Shown in pieces: positions 6,359-7,877 of a stretch of 7,877 bases of DNA. The DNA lies in the NCBI GenBank assembly GCA_016213425.1, contig JACRAI010000115.1:1-7877 (forward strand), given 5' to 3'. The notes beneath the pieces are model-generated. The model searched no databases. It was not told the DNA's origin and worked only from the letters and a program-made list of their open reading frames with translations. Position 1 is the stretch's first letter. Every line of letters begins with the position of its first letter. The position numbers and the translations under genes were made by a program. This DNA comes from an archaeon (GTDB taxonomy: Archaea; Nanobdellota; Nanobdellia; Woesearchaeales; ARS49).

Positions 6359-6683
6359 CGTAGTCTTTATGGTCGTACCATTCTAAAATAATTGATACTA
6401 CAAGCAGTTCTGTTCCAACTAATGTATAAACTAGCCTCCAGTTTTTGTTTAGTTTGTACTTTCTCAGATTATCCACGCCATACTTTTGGAGGTAGTATTT
6501 TGGGATTAGACTTTTCTTTGTTTGTTCTCCTGCAAATGGGTCTTGTTCTATAGTTTTAATTGCTTTTTCTATTAACTTGTATATTTCTTGTTCTTCACCT
6601 CTACCAATTTTTAAGTCGTCGTATGCGTGTTTTAAGCTTTCATCTACAAATCTTACTTCTTTTTTCTTGTCTTGGAATTTCAT
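6339..6683 (-). CDS. RelE/ParE-superfamily toxin of a type II toxin-antitoxin pair
   Basis: The protein is 114 aa, slightly longer than typical RelE toxins (85-100 aa). The N-terminal half is helical (DESLKHAYDDLK...EIYKLIEKAIKTIEQDPFAG, 14-52), as in RelE-fold proteins. The C-terminal half has the diagnostic beta-sheet pattern NLRKYKLNKNWRLVYTL (72-88), TELLVVSIILEW (91-102) and DHKDYEKRF (104-112). Candidate active or RNA-contact residues are R74, K75, K77, R83, Y86, H105 and Y108. Toxins of this family cut mRNA on the ribosome or, in the ParE branch, block gyrase. The RNase role is more likely here but is not shown. Its ATG overlaps the antitoxin's TGA as ATGA (6680-6683), indicating translational coupling. 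Its 3' end converges with the 63-aa gene. Confidence 0.82.
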   Translation of the reverse strand: MKFQDKKKEVRFVDESLKHAYDDLKIGRGEEQEIYKLIEKAIKTIEQDPFAGEQTKKSLIPKYYLQKYGVDNLRKYKLNKNWRLVYTLVGTELLVVSIILEWYDHKDYEKRFGF

Positions 6684-6949
6684 GCTTTAACACTTTTTTC
6701 TAATATTTTTGGGTTGTGTGTCCATAATATTGAGCCGTCTTTGTCAATCATTATTTTCCCTGAACTCTCTAAATACTTTAAAATTATTTGGAAAGTTTGA
6801 TACATTACTTTTCTAGGCAAAGACTTCCATAACTGCATTTTATTAGGATATTCTCTGGCATTTTTTATTGAGTTCTCCACCATTAATACTGTATCCAAAC
6901 GAGGATAATGAATAACTTCAACTTCTGGTTTTTTCATCAATAATTGCAT
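6680..6949 (-). CDS. Winged-helix-like antitoxin partner of the RelE-type toxin
   Basis: This is an 89-aa protein. The frame is open further upstream to ATG at 6991, but ATG at 6949 is preceded by AGGTGAT, an exact Shine-Dalgarno match, so 6949 is the start. The order is helix (19-31, DTVLMVENSIKNA), helix (37-44, KMQLWKSL), a likely recognition helix (46-62, RKVMYQTFQIILKYLES) and a beta wing (64-76, GKIMIDKDGSILW). That is a winged-helix DNA-binding pattern. I recall similar short archaeal proteins of the KPEVxVxxYPRLDTVLMVE type, usually annotated as hypothetical. The position, directly upstream of and overlapping a RelE-type toxin, indicates an antitoxin that probably also represses its own promoter, at the palindrome 6969-6986 (inference). 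It is not a RelB, Phd or MazE type, and no separate disordered toxin-binding tail is obvious. Confidence 0.75.
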   Translation of the reverse strand: MQLLMKKPEVEVIHYPRLDTVLMVENSIKNAREYPNKMQLWKSLPRKVMYQTFQIILKYLESSGKIMIDKDGSILWTHNPKILEKSVKA

Positions 6950-6953
6950 TTTT

Positions 6954-6960
6954 ATCACCT
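6954..6960 (-). promoter_or_regulatory. Shine-Dalgarno site that decides the antitoxin start
   Basis: On the minus strand AGGTGAT is followed by AAAA and ATG (6949). This is a seven-base perfect match to the archaeal anti-Shine-Dalgarno sequence. It excludes the longer frame starting at 6991, whose extra 14 residues would overlap the promoter and palindrome. Confidence 0.85.
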
Positions 6961-6968
6961 TATATAGA

Positions 6969-6986
6969 TTTATATAATTATATAAA
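6969..6986. promoter_or_regulatory. Perfect 18-bp palindrome, candidate operator of the toxin-antitoxin operon
   Basis: TTTATATAATTATATAAA is an exact self-complementary sequence of 18 bases, centred about 28 bases upstream of the antitoxin ATG and over the predicted transcription start. A dimeric antitoxin could bind here to repress the operon. The sequence is A/T-only, so part of the symmetry may come from composition. Confidence 0.45.
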
Positions 6987-6994
6987 CACATATA

Positions 6995-7004
6995 ATATAT
7001 AAAA
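6995..7004 (-). promoter_or_regulatory. TATA box of the toxin-antitoxin operon
   Basis: TTTTATATAT on the minus strand is a good archaeal TATA-like element. A start about 26 bases downstream falls near 6974, leaving a leader of about 25 bases that contains the Shine-Dalgarno site. A second TATA-like stretch inside the palindrome is too close to the start codon to leave room for that site. Confidence 0.45.
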
Positions 7005-7058
7005 CTTTCGTTTAAAAACTAGAAAAATTCACCGATACAGTAACTTAATATGTTTTTG

Positions 7059-7080
7059 TCAAAGACTTAAGTTTCTTTGA
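7059..7080. repeat. Small inverted repeat downstream of the TrmB-family gene
   Basis: TCAAAGA (7059-7065) and TCTTTGA (7074-7080) form a 7-bp stem with the eight-base loop CTTAAGTT. It lies 33 bases past the stop of the regulator gene on the minus strand. No T-run follows on that strand, so a terminator role is uncertain. Nothing else was recognised in the 7005-7113 gap. Confidence 0.3.
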
Positions 7081-7113
7081 GCTAATGGGTATTTTACAAG
7101 AATTTGTGGAGAA

Positions 7114-7848
7114 TTATTTTTCTGCTTTTTCCCATAATAAGTTAAAAAGTATTTGTTGTTCTTTTGCAAAATCTTTGTGACGTATGATTATCCCTAGCGG
7201 CTCTTCTTGGTTTGTTCCTAGTATTGCGACGTTATTGCCGTAAATGTATTCTGTTATTGGTATGTTTCTTAATTCTTGAATAAATCTTGTTTCTCTTAGC
7301 TCTTCTCTGTCTTTTTTCTTCATTAGTTCAATGGATTCCTTAGTTTTTTCATTTAACAATTTGATGAAAATTTTTGATTTAAGTCTTTGTTTGATGAAGT
7401 GTGGTGCGTAAAATGGAAGTACTCTGAAAATAAAATGTGTGTTTGATATTGCGATTAGATTCTTTTTTTCTTGTAAAATATCTTGGTAAACTGTTTTAAT
7501 TCCTTCTTTTCCTTCGTAAACTTCAACGTAGGGCTTTTGTGGCAACTCAGCCTTTAGTGCTTTTAGTTGAGGTAGTATGTTTTCCACCTTTCGCTTTTTT
7601 TCTTCAAGAAATTGTATCAGTTTTTGAGGATTTGCTGCTTCAAAATAAAGAATCTTATTTTTAACCATTGAAGAAACAAATCCTTTCTCACGAAGCCCTT
7701 TAAGTAAATCGTATGTTGTTGTGCGTATTAAATCTGCTTTTTCAGCTATTTTATTAACTGTTACAGAACCAATTCTTAATAAGGTCAAGTATACTTTTGT
7801 TTCTTTCTCACTCAATCCATAATCCTTAAGTTCTTCTTCAAAAGCCAT
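7114..7848 (-). CDS. TrmB-family transcriptional regulator
   Basis: This is a 244-aa protein. Residues 8-72 are the typical TrmB winged helix. They include KDYGLSEKETKVYLTLLRIG (8-27), then VTVNKIAEKADLIRTTTYDLLKGLREKGFV (29-58) with the recognition helix around R42-L52, then the wing KNKILYFEAANP. A charged helix (74-100) probably forms the dimerisation coiled coil. Residues 107-244 make up the C-terminal regulatory domain, starting with VEVYEGKEGIKTVYQDIL and ending with VAILGTNQEEPLGIIIRHKDFA and a last helix. Thermococcal TrmB is about 340 aa and binds sugars; this shorter form lacks the extended sugar-binding part, so the effector is unknown. ATG at 7848 lacks a good Shine-Dalgarno site but lies about 26 bases from a TATA-like box at the window edge, suggesting a leaderless message. 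It is on the same strand as the toxin-antitoxin pair but 164 bases from it, so it is probably a separate unit. Confidence 0.9.
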   Translation of the reverse strand: MAFEEELKDYGLSEKETKVYLTLLRIGSVTVNKIAEKADLIRTTTYDLLKGLREKGFVSSMVKNKILYFEAANPQKLIQFLEEKKRKVENILPQLKALKAELPQKPYVEVYEGKEGIKTVYQDILQEKKNLIAISNTHFIFRVLPFYAPHFIKQRLKSKIFIKLLNEKTKESIELMKKKDREELRETRFIQELRNIPITEYIYGNNVAILGTNQEEPLGIIIRHKDFAKEQQILFNLLWEKAEK

Positions 7849-7869
7849 AATCTCAGCAATATTCTTAAG

Positions 7870-7877
7870 TTTTTAAA
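7870..7877 (-). promoter_or_regulatory. TATA-like box of the TrmB-family gene
   Basis: TTTAAAAA on the minus strand is centred about 26 bases from ATG at 7848, which predicts transcription starting at the start codon. The window ends here, so the upstream BRE cannot be seen. Confidence 0.4.

Noticed and set aside
6950..6991. Longer antitoxin start at 6991 adding 14 residues (MCLYNYINLYKVIK)
   Set aside because: The extension would run through the palindrome and past the promoter elements, while ATG at 6949 has an exact AGGTGAT Shine-Dalgarno site four bases upstream.
7005..7113. Possible small RNA or tRNA gene in the gap between the regulator and the toxin-antitoxin operon
   Set aside because: Only one short 7-bp stem is visible and there is no tRNA-like cloverleaf or conserved box; nothing else could be supported.
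1..7877. CRISPR arrays, insertion sequences or long direct repeats
   Set aside because: No regularly spaced repeats, transposase motifs or terminal inverted repeats were seen on either strand.

Overview
This AT-rich window looks like a chromosomal segment of an archaeon, probably a DPANN-type (Nanoarchaeota/Woesearchaeota-like) or methanogen-like lineage. The archaeal assignment rests on several things: an S-layer protein with the archaeal N- and C-terminal signatures, a TrmB-family regulator, TATA-box promoters of TTTATAAA type, GAGGT / AGGTGAT Shine-Dalgarno sites, likely leaderless transcripts, and a class of intein common in archaea. The exact lineage cannot be fixed from the sequence alone.

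Left part (1-3428, minus strand). A three-gene cluster reads leftward. First is a 190-aa membrane-anchored secreted protein with four cysteines and five N-glycosylation sequons. Next is an 888-aa nucleotide-sugar dehydrogenase precursor. It is a 418-aa UDP-N-acetylhexosamine 6-dehydrogenase-like enzyme split by a 470-aa intein (632-2041) placed exactly before the catalytic cysteine. Last is the start of a lipoprotein gene that begins inside the dehydrogenase's 3' end and runs off the left edge of the window (1-192).

Centre (3429-6334, plus strand). A compact divergent promoter region with two identical ATTTATAAAA boxes separates the left cluster from an 869-aa S-layer protein that starts at TTG behind a good Shine-Dalgarno site. 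A small 63-aa charged, helical protein follows one sense codon after the S-layer stop and in the same frame. The dehydrogenase probably supplies an acidic amino sugar for surface glycans. The S-layer protein and the 190-aa protein, both rich in sequons, are natural acceptors, so positions 1-6139 read as a cell-surface locus (inference).

Right part (6339-7848, minus strand). A winged-helix-like antitoxin and a RelE/ParE-superfamily toxin overlap by ATGA and sit behind a promoter carrying a perfect 18-bp palindrome. Upstream of them is a TrmB-family transcription regulator that is probably leaderless. The S-layer/63-aa genes and the toxin gene converge over an inverted repeat flanked by T-runs on both strands.

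No rRNA, tRNA, CRISPR array or insertion sequence was seen, and no gap without a gene exceeds 165 bases. The most notable features are the active-site intein with its intact-looking homing endonuclease, and the toxin-antitoxin pair with a winged-helix antitoxin.
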